Assembly: GCA_963926925.1 (NCBI GenBank)
Contig: CAWUZD010000042.1
Location: 1 to 56,572, forward strand
DNA length: 56,572 nucleotides
Reading direction: 5' to 3'
Origin: Paralactobacillus_A sp963926925
GTDB lineage: Bacteria > Bacillota > Bacilli > Lactobacillales > Lactobacillaceae
A program made the translations under genes and the position numbers. Under the pieces are notes generated by a model. It was not told the origin of the DNA. It searched no databases and was given only the letters and a program-made list of their open reading frames with translations. Shown one piece after another: positions 36,812 to 44,900 of the stretch. Position 1 is the stretch's first letter. The number at the start of each line of letters is the position of its first letter.

Positions 36812-37000
36812 CTATTTTTCCATAAAGTTGCGTAAAACCAATGCAGTTTCTGAATCAGCTTCTTCAGCCATTGATTTAATATTGTGAATCTTTTCAACAG
36901 AAATATGACTAGCTAATGCCATATCAGTATCAGCCAAACTATTCTTTTTTTCAAATTGGATGATTTCTTCTGCTAAACCTGTAATTGGTTTTTCTACCAT
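36812..37000 (-). CDS. Small HTH-like protein, 62 aa
   Basis: ATG follows AAGGAGGCCAATTATT, an excellent ribosome site. The 62-residue protein is acidic, with ISVEKIHNIKSM (about 33-44) looking like a helix-turn-helix remnant and TDMALASHIS before it. It resembles small lactobacillar proteins of the LBP_cg2779 type, but I am not sure of that match. Function unknown. It is head-on to replication and probably co-oriented with the HdeD-like gene upstream. Confidence 0.7.
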   Translation of the reverse strand: MVEKPITGLAEEIIQFEKKNSLADTDMALASHISVEKIHNIKSMAEEADSETALVLRNFMEK

Positions 37001-37096
37001 AATAATTGGCCTCCTTTGTAAGAAGTAATCTTACTAATCATTCTTAGCTTAACAAGCATCATTTATAAAATCAATTATTAAAAACAAGTACTTATT

Positions 37097-37606
37097 TTAA
37101 CGCATCCGGTACCATAAAACTAGTTCATCAATTCCCATTACAATTAAAATAATGCCAAAGAATTGAATCATTATTAGAAAACTTCTGAATGGATTGAAAA
37201 GCAACAAAATGCTAGCAACAATAATTAAGATACTATAGATAATTTGTGGTGCACGAGAAACATTAACATATTGTTTATGCGTAATGGCATTTTTTAACCG
37301 GTTGATACCATATATTAAGATAATAAATCCTAATAAAAATGGTAAGATACTAGCTAATGGCCGTGCAAAAACAACAATTAATAAAGCAATTACAAATTGC
37401 ATAATTGCTGTTACTGGTGAGTACTCATCACGATCTTTAAAGTACATTATCAATGCTAAAACACCATTGACAACAAAATATGCAGCTAAAAAGTAAATCA
37501 CTGCTTTAAATAAGAAGTGTGGTGATAAAATTGCTAATGCTCCTATTAATAAGAATAAAACAGCATTAAGCCATTCATACTCACGTAAAATTTTGAAAAA
37601 ATTCAA
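37097..37606 (-). CDS. HdeD/DUF308-type membrane protein
   Basis: The 169-residue protein has about six TM helices arranged as paired repeats (LFLLIGALAILSP, FLAAYFVVNGVLALI, LLGFIILIYGINRLK), typical of the DUF308/HdeD family. The E. coli member is linked with acid resistance; in lactobacilli the role is unproved. Start is ATG; upstream is GCGAGGCTTATTAAATT. It is about 100 bp before the small HTH-like gene on the same strand and divergent from htrA. Confidence 0.8.
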   Translation of the reverse strand: MNFFKILREYEWLNAVLFLLIGALAILSPHFLFKAVIYFLAAYFVVNGVLALIMYFKDRDEYSPVTAIMQFVIALLIVVFARPLASILPFLLGFIILIYGINRLKNAITHKQYVNVSRAPQIIYSILIIVASILLLFNPFRSFLIMIQFFGIILIVMGIDELVLWYRMR

Positions 37607-37785
37607 TTTAATAAGCCTCGCTTAAATTATTAATCTTAACCTCATTTTATCAAAAACTAAAAAATATGCACGTTAAGAGTTATAAGTAAGATATAAGAAA
37701 CTAAGCAAATTTTGATAGCTTTTTTTGATTATGATAATATCAGTATCGAGTGAAGGAATATGGAAAGGGAGGGATACTTTTTCTA

Positions 37786-39081
37786 ATGGATGATCAAAAA
37801 GATTCGCAAGAACAAATGCAACAAAAAGAAACAAGAAACAACAGTGGCAAAAACACTAAGAAAACAGCGATAATTGCTGTTGTATCAGCTTTAATTGGCG
37901 GTGGCGCTGGCGGTGGTGTTGTTTATGCATTAAATAATATTAATCATGCAAATATCAGTACGTCAACTGCTACAAGTAGTAGTTCTAAACCAGGGACAGC
38001 CAAGATTAGTAATATTACTGTTAACCAAAGTTCAGCGGCTGAAACTGCCTTTAATAAGGTAAAAGGAGCTGTTGTTTCTGTTATTAATATGCAAAAAGAA
38101 CAACAAAGCAATGATAGTTTAAATGTCTTTGGTAATCTTTTTGGTGATAGTAACAGTAGCAGTAGTAGCAGCAAGAGTAATGAAGATCAGATTTATAGTG
38201 AAGGTTCAGGTGTTATTTATCAAAAAGCTGATGGTAAGGCCTATATTGTCACTAATAATCACGTTGTTGCTGGCTCAGATAAAATTGAAGTAATTTTGAG
38301 TGATGGTACTAAACTAACAGCTCATTTAGTCGGAACTGATGCAGTTACTGATTTGGCAGTATTATCAATTCCTGATAGCAAGGTTTCCACAGTAGCAACA
38401 TTTGGTAATTCATCTGATATTAAAGCTGGTGAATCAGTTTTAGCGATTGGTTCACCTTTAGGTTCACAATATGCAACGTCTGTTACTGAAGGGATTATTT
38501 CAGCAACGAACCGGACAGTCCCTGTTCAAAATGAACAAACGGGTGTACAAACTGGTACAGCAACAGTTATTCAAACTGATGCGGCAATTAACCCTGGTAA
38601 TTCTGGTGGGGCATTAATTAATCTTGATGGCCAAGTTATTGGCATTAATTCAATGAAATTAGCCAGTGCAGGCGATGGTCAAGGATCAGTCGAAGGCATG
38701 GGCTTTGCAATTCCAAGTAATGAAGTAGTAACAATCATTAATCAATTAGTAAATAATGGTAAAGTTACTCGTCCTGCTTTGGGAGTATCAATCATTGGAT
38801 TATCACAAGTTTCAACTGCTTCACAACAATCAGTTTTGAAATTACCAACATCAGTTACCCAAGGTGTTGTATTAGTTAAGGTAAATAGTAATTCTGCTGC
38901 TTCACGTGCCGGATTAAAACAATACGATGTTATTGTATCAATTGATGGTGAACAAATTACCTCTGTTGCTGATTTACAAACACAACTTTATAAACATAAT
39001 GTGGGTGATAAAGTTACTGTTGGTTATTACCAAGATGGTAAGCTTAAACAAACAGTTGTAACTTTACAAGCTGCTGAATAA
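37786..39081 (+). CDS. htrA: HtrA-like serine protease, membrane-anchored
   Basis: ATG at 37786 (MDDQKDSQEQ) is 14 nt after GGGAGGG; an earlier in-frame start is possible but lies before this ribosome site. Product 431 residues: cytoplasmic Gln/Lys-rich head, one TM helix (about 34-54), a Ser-rich linker, a trypsin-like protease domain with H159 (TNNHVVAG), D189 (TDLAVL) and S273 (NPGNSGGAL), and one PDZ domain (about 320-425). It degrades misfolded exported proteins. In many lactobacilli it ends the walRK operon near rlmH; walRK is not in this window. Confidence 0.95.
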   Translation: MDDQKDSQEQMQQKETRNNSGKNTKKTAIIAVVSALIGGGAGGGVVYALNNINHANISTSTATSSSSKPGTAKISNITVNQSSAAETAFNKVKGAVVSVINMQKEQQSNDSLNVFGNLFGDSNSSSSSSKSNEDQIYSEGSGVIYQKADGKAYIVTNNHVVAGSDKIEVILSDGTKLTAHLVGTDAVTDLAVLSIPDSKVSTVATFGNSSDIKAGESVLAIGSPLGSQYATSVTEGIISATNRTVPVQNEQTGVQTGTATVIQTDAAINPGNSGGALINLDGQVIGINSMKLASAGDGQGSVEGMGFAIPSNEVVTIINQLVNNGKVTRPALGVSIIGLSQVSTASQQSVLKLPTSVTQGVVLVKVNSNSAASRAGLKQYDVIVSIDGEQITSVADLQTQLYKHNVGDKVTVGYYQDGKLKQTVVTLQAAE

Positions 39082-39102
39082 TAAGTAAATAATTAAAATG
39101 TT

Positions 39103-39138
39103 AAAAAAGCGTGATATGTTGCATATATCACGCTTTTT
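39103..39138 (+). terminator. Terminator of htrA
   Basis: AAAAAGCGTGATAT stem with a GTTGC-containing loop, followed by T. Confidence 0.85.
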
Positions 39139-39181
39139 GTTGCTTATTATTGCATAGTAAAAAGGTACCGAATTATTAACC

Positions 39182-39478
39182 TGTGGATAACTTTGTGGAT
39201 AACTGTGGATAAGTTTGTTAGTAATATTTTGGAAATTACTAGTGAAAAAGCAGTAGTAAATATAAATATTAATTATGAAAAAGATAATCTTAATTAGTTT
39301 AAAACGTTGATATATCAACGTTTTTGTATATAATGAGTACTTGTAAATTAATAAAAAAGCGACTAATTTATTGTTAAATAATAATTCATATATTTAGTAG
39401 TATCTATTTAAATTAACCACAATAAGTTGTGTATAAGTGGATAACTCTGTGGATAACTCATGTAAATAAAGTGGATAA
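39182..39478. other. Third DnaA-box cluster, upstream of rlmH
   Basis: Perfect TGTGGATAA boxes lie at 39182, 39194, 39204 and 39448, with one-mismatch AGTGGATAA at 39436 and 39470. Between them are an inverted repeat AAAACGTTGATA/TATCAACGTTTT (39301-39325) and a TATAAT -10 (39329). This is 4 kb from the main origin and in the 430 bp htrA-rlmH gap, which holds no other gene. It may titrate DnaA, be part of an extended origin, or let DnaA regulate rlmH. Confidence 0.75.
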
Positions 39479-39511
39479 CTAAATAGAAATAAAATGCAAC
39501 AAGGTGAAAAA

Positions 39512-39991
39512 ATGAATATTAAAATTGTTTGTGTTGGTAAATTAAAAGAGAAGTATTTAAAGCAAGGTATTGCTGAATATGCAAAAAGATTAAGTGCCTT
39601 TTGTAAGTTTCAATTGGTTGAAGTGGCAGATGAAAAAGCACCAGAATCATTAAGTGAAGCCGAAATGCAAAATGTAATGCAAAAGGAAGGTGAACGTATT
39701 CTTAGTAAAATTAAGGACAAGGAATATGTTATTGCTTTAGCAATTCAAGGTAAACAACGTGCTTCTGAAGTATTTGCTCATGAAATTGATCAATTAGGAA
39801 CATATGGTCATCCTGATATTACTTTTGTAATTGGTGGTTCATTGGGTTTAAGTCCAGCAGTAATGCAACGTGCTAATGATACATTGTCATTTGGTAAATT
39901 AACATTACCGCATCAGTTAATGCGGCTAGTACTTGTGGAACAAATTTACCGTGCCTTTATGATTATCAATGGACGTACTTATCACAAGTAA
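39512..39991 (+). CDS. rlmH: 23S rRNA (pseudouridine1915-N3)-methyltransferase
   Basis: ATG at 39512 (MNIKIVCVGKLKEKYL) follows AAGGTGAAAAA, giving the usual 159 residues. The SPOUT knot motifs are ALAIQGKQRASEVFA, FVIGGSLGLSP and the C-terminal LPHQLMRLVLVEQIYRAFMI...YHK. It methylates pseudouridine 1915 in helix 69 of 23S rRNA. Its upstream region contains DnaA boxes, two of them close to the start, so DnaA could affect its transcription. Confidence 0.97.
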   Translation: MNIKIVCVGKLKEKYLKQGIAEYAKRLSAFCKFQLVEVADEKAPESLSEAEMQNVMQKEGERILSKIKDKEYVIALAIQGKQRASEVFAHEIDQLGTYGHPDITFVIGGSLGLSPAVMQRANDTLSFGKLTLPHQLMRLVLVEQIYRAFMIINGRTYHK

Positions 39992-40100
39992 GCAACAATA
40001 TGCAACAAAAGCAAATAAACAAAAAGCAACAAAATGTTTTGCGTGTTGCATATAAGATAGTGTATGATAAAGGAAAGAAGATAAACGGAGTTTAATTAAC

Positions 40101-40679
40101 ATGAAAACAATTAGTGATTTAGTTAATGAATTTGGCGTTAGTCGGCAACGCATTCAATACATTATTAAACAATTACCAGATGATAAGAAACCTGAGAAAC
40201 AAGGTCGTAATTATATTATTACTAGTGAAGTTGAAGAAGAAATTCGAAAACATATTGAAGATGCGCGCACGAAATTTGATGATGAGAAGAATATGCAACA
40301 ACAAGCGCAACAAACTAATATTGATCAAGTAAAAAATGAGAATAATGCTAAGGATGAAACAAGTAATCATCATAGTGTAATTGATTTGACTGCACAGATT
40401 GAAATGCTAAAAAATGAATTAGCAGATGCTAAATCACAATTAAAACAAGAAACTAGTACAGTTCATTCAATGCAAAAATTGCTTGATCAAAGTCAACAAC
40501 TACAATTAATTGCACAAAACAAACTTGAACAAATTGAAAAGAAGAATAAAGAATTACTAACAACTAATACTAAGAAAGATGTTAATTCAGTAACTACTGA
40601 AGAAGCTCCTGTTACTAATGAACACCAAACAACTAGTGAAGAAACACGTAGTAAGAAACCATGGTGGAAGTTTTGGTAA
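40101..40679 (+). CDS. HTH and DUF536 domain protein (plasmid replication-associated family)
   Basis: The 192-residue protein has an N-terminal winged-helix-like segment (ISDLVNEFGVSRQRIQYIIKQ, about 3-23), a long charged coiled coil (about 45-155) and the DUF536 stretch SMQKLLDQSQQLQLIAQNKLEQ; it ends in an aromatic-basic WWKFW tail. Relatives are common on lactobacillar plasmids beside repB and also in chromosomes; their role in replication or partition is not settled. ATG has ACGGAG 12 nt upstream. Its place near oriC, next to DnaA boxes, is worth noting. Confidence 0.78.
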   Translation: MKTISDLVNEFGVSRQRIQYIIKQLPDDKKPEKQGRNYIITSEVEEEIRKHIEDARTKFDDEKNMQQQAQQTNIDQVKNENNAKDETSNHHSVIDLTAQIEMLKNELADAKSQLKQETSTVHSMQKLLDQSQQLQLIAQNKLEQIEKKNKELLTTNTKKDVNSVTTEEAPVTNEHQTTSEETRSKKPWWKFW

Positions 40680-40696
40680 CAATTAAAGTTAATATA

Positions 40697-40740
40697 AAAC
40701 AAAAAGCAACAAAATAATTATTTCATTGCTTTTTGTTTTA
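40697..40740 (+). terminator. Terminator of DUF536 gene
   Basis: AAAACAAAAAGCAA pairs with TTGCTTTTTGTTTT across a 16 nt loop. The stem includes the GCAACAAAA motif that recurs in this area. Confidence 0.65.
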
Positions 40741-40786
40741 TATATAGTCTATAAACACTGATAAATCAATAATGCAATAAAATATT

Positions 40787-42094
40787 TTATTGCTTTTTAG
40801 TAAATAACGTCCGCCAATTTAAGAGGATATTTAATACTAACGCTGTTAAGCAACCAACAACCATCCCGTTACTAAAGATAGTTTGGCAAGTAACTGGTAA
40901 ACACTTTAATAATGCTGGTTGGGTAGTAACACCTAAACCGACACCAATTGAAACCGCCATAATTAAAAGATTATTCGTTGTCATTGGTACTTCGACTAAC
41001 ATCTTAATTCCTTGGGCACCAACCATCCCAAACATTACTAACATTGCGCCACCAAGTACAGCAGATGGAATTAAGGAAGCAACTGCACCACACTTGGGAA
41101 TTAATCCTAAAATTAAGAGCATTGCACCAGCATAATAAATTGGTTGGATCTTTTTAATACCTGATAACTGCACAACGCCAACGTTTTGTGAAAAGGTTGA
41201 GTAAGGGAAGGTGTTAAATAAACCACCAAGAATAGCAGCTAAACCTTCAGCACGATAACCACGTCCCAAATCATCAACACTCAAATCACGACCAACAATA
41301 TCGGCTAAAGCGAAGTATACACCGGTTGATTCAATCATACAGGTAATTGCTGCCATAATCATCGTAAGAATTGAGGACCATTCAAATTCAGGCTTAGCAA
41401 AATAGAATAATTGTGGTAAATGGAACCAACTAGCTTCACCAACAGAGGCAAAGTTAACTTGACCACAAGCAATGGCTAATAATGTTCCTAAGATAATACC
41501 CATTAAAATGGCAATTTTCTTAATGAAACCACGACCAAAAATATTAAATAAAACAATAATTAAAGCCGTTGCAAAGCCGATTAACAAGTTAATTGGTTTA
41601 CCAAAATCACTGGCACTGGCATCGCCACCACCAAGATTTTGAAAGGCAACTGGGATTAATGTAAAGCCAATTAATGTGATTAATGAACCCGTGACAACTG
41701 GTGGGAAGAAACGTCTTAAATGAGCAAAGAACTGACTAATAAGGATAATAAAAAGACCAGTAACGATAATACTACCGTACATGTAGCCCCAACCTAAGTG
41801 AGTTCCAATGTGTTCCATTGGTGTTAAGTATTCAACCGCTGATCCTAAAACAACTGGTAATGCAATTCCAGAAAATGGTGTCCGGTGAATTTGCAATAAT
41901 GTGGCAATTCCGCACATGAAGATATCAGTGGAAATGAGGTATGTCATTTGTTGTTCATTAAAATGCAATGCGGCACCCATTAGCAATGGAATGAGAATGT
42001 CGCCTGCATACATCGCTAATAAGTGCTGAAAACCAAGTAAAATTGTTTTAGGAACTGATAATTTTTGGTTATCAGTATTCTTAACTTGTGTCAT
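40787..42094 (-). CDS. NCS2-family purine (xanthine/urate-type) permease
   Basis: The 435-residue protein has 14 TM helices of the nucleobase:cation symporter-2 family: GFQHLLAMYAGDILIPLLMG near the start, ESTGVYFALADIVGR in TM8, and NTFPYSTFSQNVGVVQLSGI for TM10. These fit the xanthine/uric acid subgroup (PbuX, PucJ/K) better than the uracil one. ATG follows AGGAGG. I searched the leader by eye for a purine riboswitch and did not find one. It is head-on to replication and divergent from the exopolysaccharide operon. Confidence 0.87.
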   Translation of the reverse strand: MTQVKNTDNQKLSVPKTILLGFQHLLAMYAGDILIPLLMGAALHFNEQQMTYLISTDIFMCGIATLLQIHRTPFSGIALPVVLGSAVEYLTPMEHIGTHLGWGYMYGSIIVTGLFIILISQFFAHLRRFFPPVVTGSLITLIGFTLIPVAFQNLGGGDASASDFGKPINLLIGFATALIIVLFNIFGRGFIKKIAILMGIILGTLLAIACGQVNFASVGEASWFHLPQLFYFAKPEFEWSSILTMIMAAITCMIESTGVYFALADIVGRDLSVDDLGRGYRAEGLAAILGGLFNTFPYSTFSQNVGVVQLSGIKKIQPIYYAGAMLLILGLIPKCGAVASLIPSAVLGGAMLVMFGMVGAQGIKMLVEVPMTTNNLLIMAVSIGVGLGVTTQPALLKCLPVTCQTIFSNGMVVGCLTALVLNILLNWRTLFTKKQ

Positions 42095-42176
42095 GAAAAC
42101 CTCCTGTAATATGTATAAATTGTTATCAATAATAGCTATTAATTAACGGAGCGTCAAGATGATTTTGGGTTATTAA

Positions 42177-42193
42177 ATAGTAAAAAATACTAT
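42177..42193. promoter_or_regulatory. Possible operator upstream of the exopolysaccharide operon
   Basis: ATAGTA-AAAAA-TACTAT is a perfect 6-5-6 inverted repeat, nested inside a looser GGTTA...TAACC repeat (about 42168-42205). It lies 60 bp before the GH8 lipoprotein gene, between two divergent genes, and could bind a regulator of either. Confidence 0.35.
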
Positions 42194-42252
42194 GATAAAT
42201 TAACCTAAATTGTTAAGATTAAAGTGAGAATGTCATAAAGGGAGCGGAGATT

Positions 42253-43422
42253 ATGAGTAACAAGATGCGATACTTAACCGGTGGAGCGCTTATTTTATCA
42301 ACGATAATCCTTGCAGGTTGTGGTAATCAAAGTAAAAAAGAAGCTACTCAAGATACATATTATCAAACTAACATTATGCGTCCAGCAACAGTTGTCCAAA
42401 ATATTACTCATTATCATACTGAAGAGCAACAACAAAAACAACAACAATTAATTAATTTTTTAGATGATCAAATGATGGGTGATGATGGTATTTATACTAA
42501 TTATCTACCTACTAATGATCCTAATAGTTCCAATGCAACTGGCCATGAATTGTTAGATGAATCATCAGGATACTATTTAATTCACCTTGCTTTAACTAAA
42601 CAAGCGCAAGCCTTTAAGAATTTTTATAACAAAACTAAACATGTTTTTTATGAAAATGGTCAGTTTAGTTATCGGTATGATCCAGCTACCAAGAAACGTT
42701 ATCCCGTAAACGCCAGTGTTGATGATTTGCGGATTATGGAAGCTTTATTACTTTATGATCAACAATTCCAAACTGATTACTATGCTAATGAACTCAAGAC
42801 ACTATTTAAAAATATGCAGGGTCTTAGTTTGGTTAATGGTAATTTGTATGATTATGCTAATGGACAAACTAAACAACATGCTGAAACAGGAACACTATGT
42901 TACTTCAATTTAGCTACTTTACGAATTCTCGAAGATGGTAGTGCTAAAGAAAAACAATACTATCAAAAACAATTAAAGATTGTTGAAAATGGTTATTTGG
43001 GTGATAATTTCCCAGTTTATCAAACTCGTTATAATTACCAAACCAAAAAGTACACCAATGACAATAACATTAATGTTCTCGAAACTTTAATGACGATGGA
43101 ACACTTGTCTGCGGTGAATAAGTTACCAAGTGCTAGTTTGCAATGGTTAACACGGCAAGTAATGAATAAGCAACTTTACAATTATTATGATTTGAATGGT
43201 AAGCCAACAACGCAAGACCAATCAGCAGCCGCTTATGCGCTGGCTGCTTTAATTGCTAGCGATGAAAAGCAACCTGAATTATATCAAGCTGCTATTAAAG
43301 AAATGCTTACTTTCCAAATTAATAAAGATGGTTCACCATTGAATGGTGCTTTTGGTGATTTGCAAACTAAACAGGTTTATTCGTTTAATAATGTTACTGC
43401 ATTAGTAGCATTGGATTGTTAG
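42253..43422 (+). CDS. ydaJ: GH8-like lipoprotein of the exopolysaccharide operon (YdaJ-like)
   Basis: The 389-residue protein has a lipoprotein signal (IILAGC, Cys 23) and a secreted alpha-helical domain like glycoside hydrolase family 8: ELLDESSGYYLIHLALTKQ (catalytic Glu region), VDDLRIMEALLLYD with an Asp, and DQSAAAYALAALIA near the end. In B. subtilis ydaJ and Listeria pssZ such enzymes trim the polysaccharide made by the linked synthase. ATG follows GGGAGCGGAG. It is the first gene of a tightly spaced operon through 50871. Confidence 0.78.
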   Translation: MSNKMRYLTGGALILSTIILAGCGNQSKKEATQDTYYQTNIMRPATVVQNITHYHTEEQQQKQQQLINFLDDQMMGDDGIYTNYLPTNDPNSSNATGHELLDESSGYYLIHLALTKQAQAFKNFYNKTKHVFYENGQFSYRYDPATKKRYPVNASVDDLRIMEALLLYDQQFQTDYYANELKTLFKNMQGLSLVNGNLYDYANGQTKQHAETGTLCYFNLATLRILEDGSAKEKQYYQKQLKIVENGYLGDNFPVYQTRYNYQTKKYTNDNNINVLETLMTMEHLSAVNKLPSASLQWLTRQVMNKQLYNYYDLNGKPTTQDQSAAAYALAALIASDEKQPELYQAAIKEMLTFQINKDGSPLNGAFGDLQTKQVYSFNNVTALVALDC

Positions 43423-43433
43423 GAATTGGTTAA

Positions 43434-44900
43434 ATGAAGAAAAAAGTAGCAACAATTTGGGATAAATTAGCGATTAAGTTACGGTGTTATCTTAATCCTG
43501 AACAATTGGTAGTGTTATTAACAGCAATTATTATTATCATTTTGTTATTTATTCCACCTATTGCAGGGGATGCTGATAATGGGACATTTGTCCAAACATT
43601 GCATGGTAATGGCTTATACCAACTTCATAATTATCATTATTATGTTTATGATTATGTTTCTTTGAAGTATGGGATTATGCAATATTTCAATAGTTATCAA
43701 CATCCCTTGTTTTCAACTAGTTCAATTTTTATTCAAATTGCTATCTTATTAAATAAGTTATTTTATAGTACTAAAATATTTGATATTCGTTTTTTAGGAT
43801 TAACATATAGTCTTTTCTATTTAGGCGCAATTTATTTATTAACAAAGGCATTCACCTCACGGCGGCGGACACCACGTGATTATGTAATTGCTTTGATAAT
43901 ATGGTTCATTTTTGGTGATTCAGCTTTAATATTATTCTTTAATTCCTTTTATATTGAACCAGTCCAGTTAATTACGATTTTGTATGCTTTTGCTAGTTAT
44001 GCTTTAATTGCCCGTCATTATTATCACCATACTTGGCCAATAATGACGCTTTATATTTTAGCCATGCTAGGTTTTATTGAAGACAAGCAACAAAATACTT
44101 TCTTCGTAGTTGGGTGGGTAATTGCCACATTAGCAATGTTAGCAATTACACATACCCGTTTGCAAAAGGTCAGTGTAGTTTTAATGGTGACATTAATTGT
44201 TGGTGCAGGGGTAGTTTCAAATTGCTTTGTATCAACTAAGTATACTGACCAAGATAAATATCAAAGTATGACATGTGGTGTACTTGCCATGGCAAGTAAT
44301 CCTGAAAAAACACTAGCTGAAGGTGGCATTTCACCACAATTTTCATTATTGAAAAATGATCCTTATAGTAAGACTTACACCGCTTTAAAAGTTAATTCTA
44401 AAGAAATGAAAGAGAAATTTCTTGGAAAATATAATTATTTCTGGATTGCTTCGTATTATTTACAACACTGGTCACAATTTGAAATGCTTTTGAATACGGC
44501 AACTAAGAATGCTTTAAATATTCAAATGAAGGGCCTTGGTAATTATCAAAAAGCCAAAGGAATAAAACCAACGCGACAGAATCATTTTAACATGTTATTC
44601 TTATTAATGATGAATGCATTCTTCCCACGGAAATTTATGTTTTATGTCGTTCTTTTATTAGTTGACTTAGGTATCTATATTTATGTGGCTTATCGTGGTT
44701 TACGTGAGCGTAAGGGCGAACCAATCATGCGATCTGCAATGGTTGTTAATTTGATAATTATTTTAATTGGAACATTCTTTGGGACAGTAATTGGCGGTGG
44801 GGATGCTGATTTGGCCAATCAATTGTTCATGGTACCCGTTAGTCTCTTCTTATTAATTTTTATATTCATTATTGATTTAGTGAGAAAACAGTTATGGTGA
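43434..44900 (+). CDS. Polytopic membrane protein of the exopolysaccharide operon
   Basis: This 488-residue protein has about ten TM helices and an extracytoplasmic loop after TM1 containing GDADNGTFVQTLHGNGLY, where acidic residues could be catalytic as in GT-C transferases. A second acidic motif GGGDADLANQLF lies near the C-terminus. It is not part of the five-gene ydaJKLMN set of B. subtilis, so it is an addition here, possibly a polymer-modifying or lipid-linked sugar transferase. It starts 12 bp after the ydaJ-like gene and overlaps the next gene by 7 bp. Confidence 0.7.
   Translation: MKKKVATIWDKLAIKLRCYLNPEQLVVLLTAIIIIILLFIPPIAGDADNGTFVQTLHGNGLYQLHNYHYYVYDYVSLKYGIMQYFNSYQHPLFSTSSIFIQIAILLNKLFYSTKIFDIRFLGLTYSLFYLGAIYLLTKAFTSRRRTPRDYVIALIIWFIFGDSALILFFNSFYIEPVQLITILYAFASYALIARHYYHHTWPIMTLYILAMLGFIEDKQQNTFFVVGWVIATLAMLAITHTRLQKVSVVLMVTLIVGAGVVSNCFVSTKYTDQDKYQSMTCGVLAMASNPEKTLAEGGISPQFSLLKNDPYSKTYTALKVNSKEMKEKFLGKYNYFWIASYYLQHWSQFEMLLNTATKNALNIQMKGLGNYQKAKGIKPTRQNHFNMLFLLMMNAFFPRKFMFYVVLLLVDLGIYIYVAYRGLRERKGEPIMRSAMVVNLIIILIGTFFGTVIGGGDADLANQLFMVPVSLFLLIFIFIIDLVRKQLW

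Noticed and set aside
39064..39318. Minus-strand frame through the htrA-rlmH gap
   Set aside because: It reads across a terminator and DnaA boxes, with unlikely amino acid content; treated as non-coding.
42095..42252. Purine riboswitch or PurR box upstream of the NCS2 permease
   Set aside because: The conserved purine aptamer core was not found on the minus strand of this gap.
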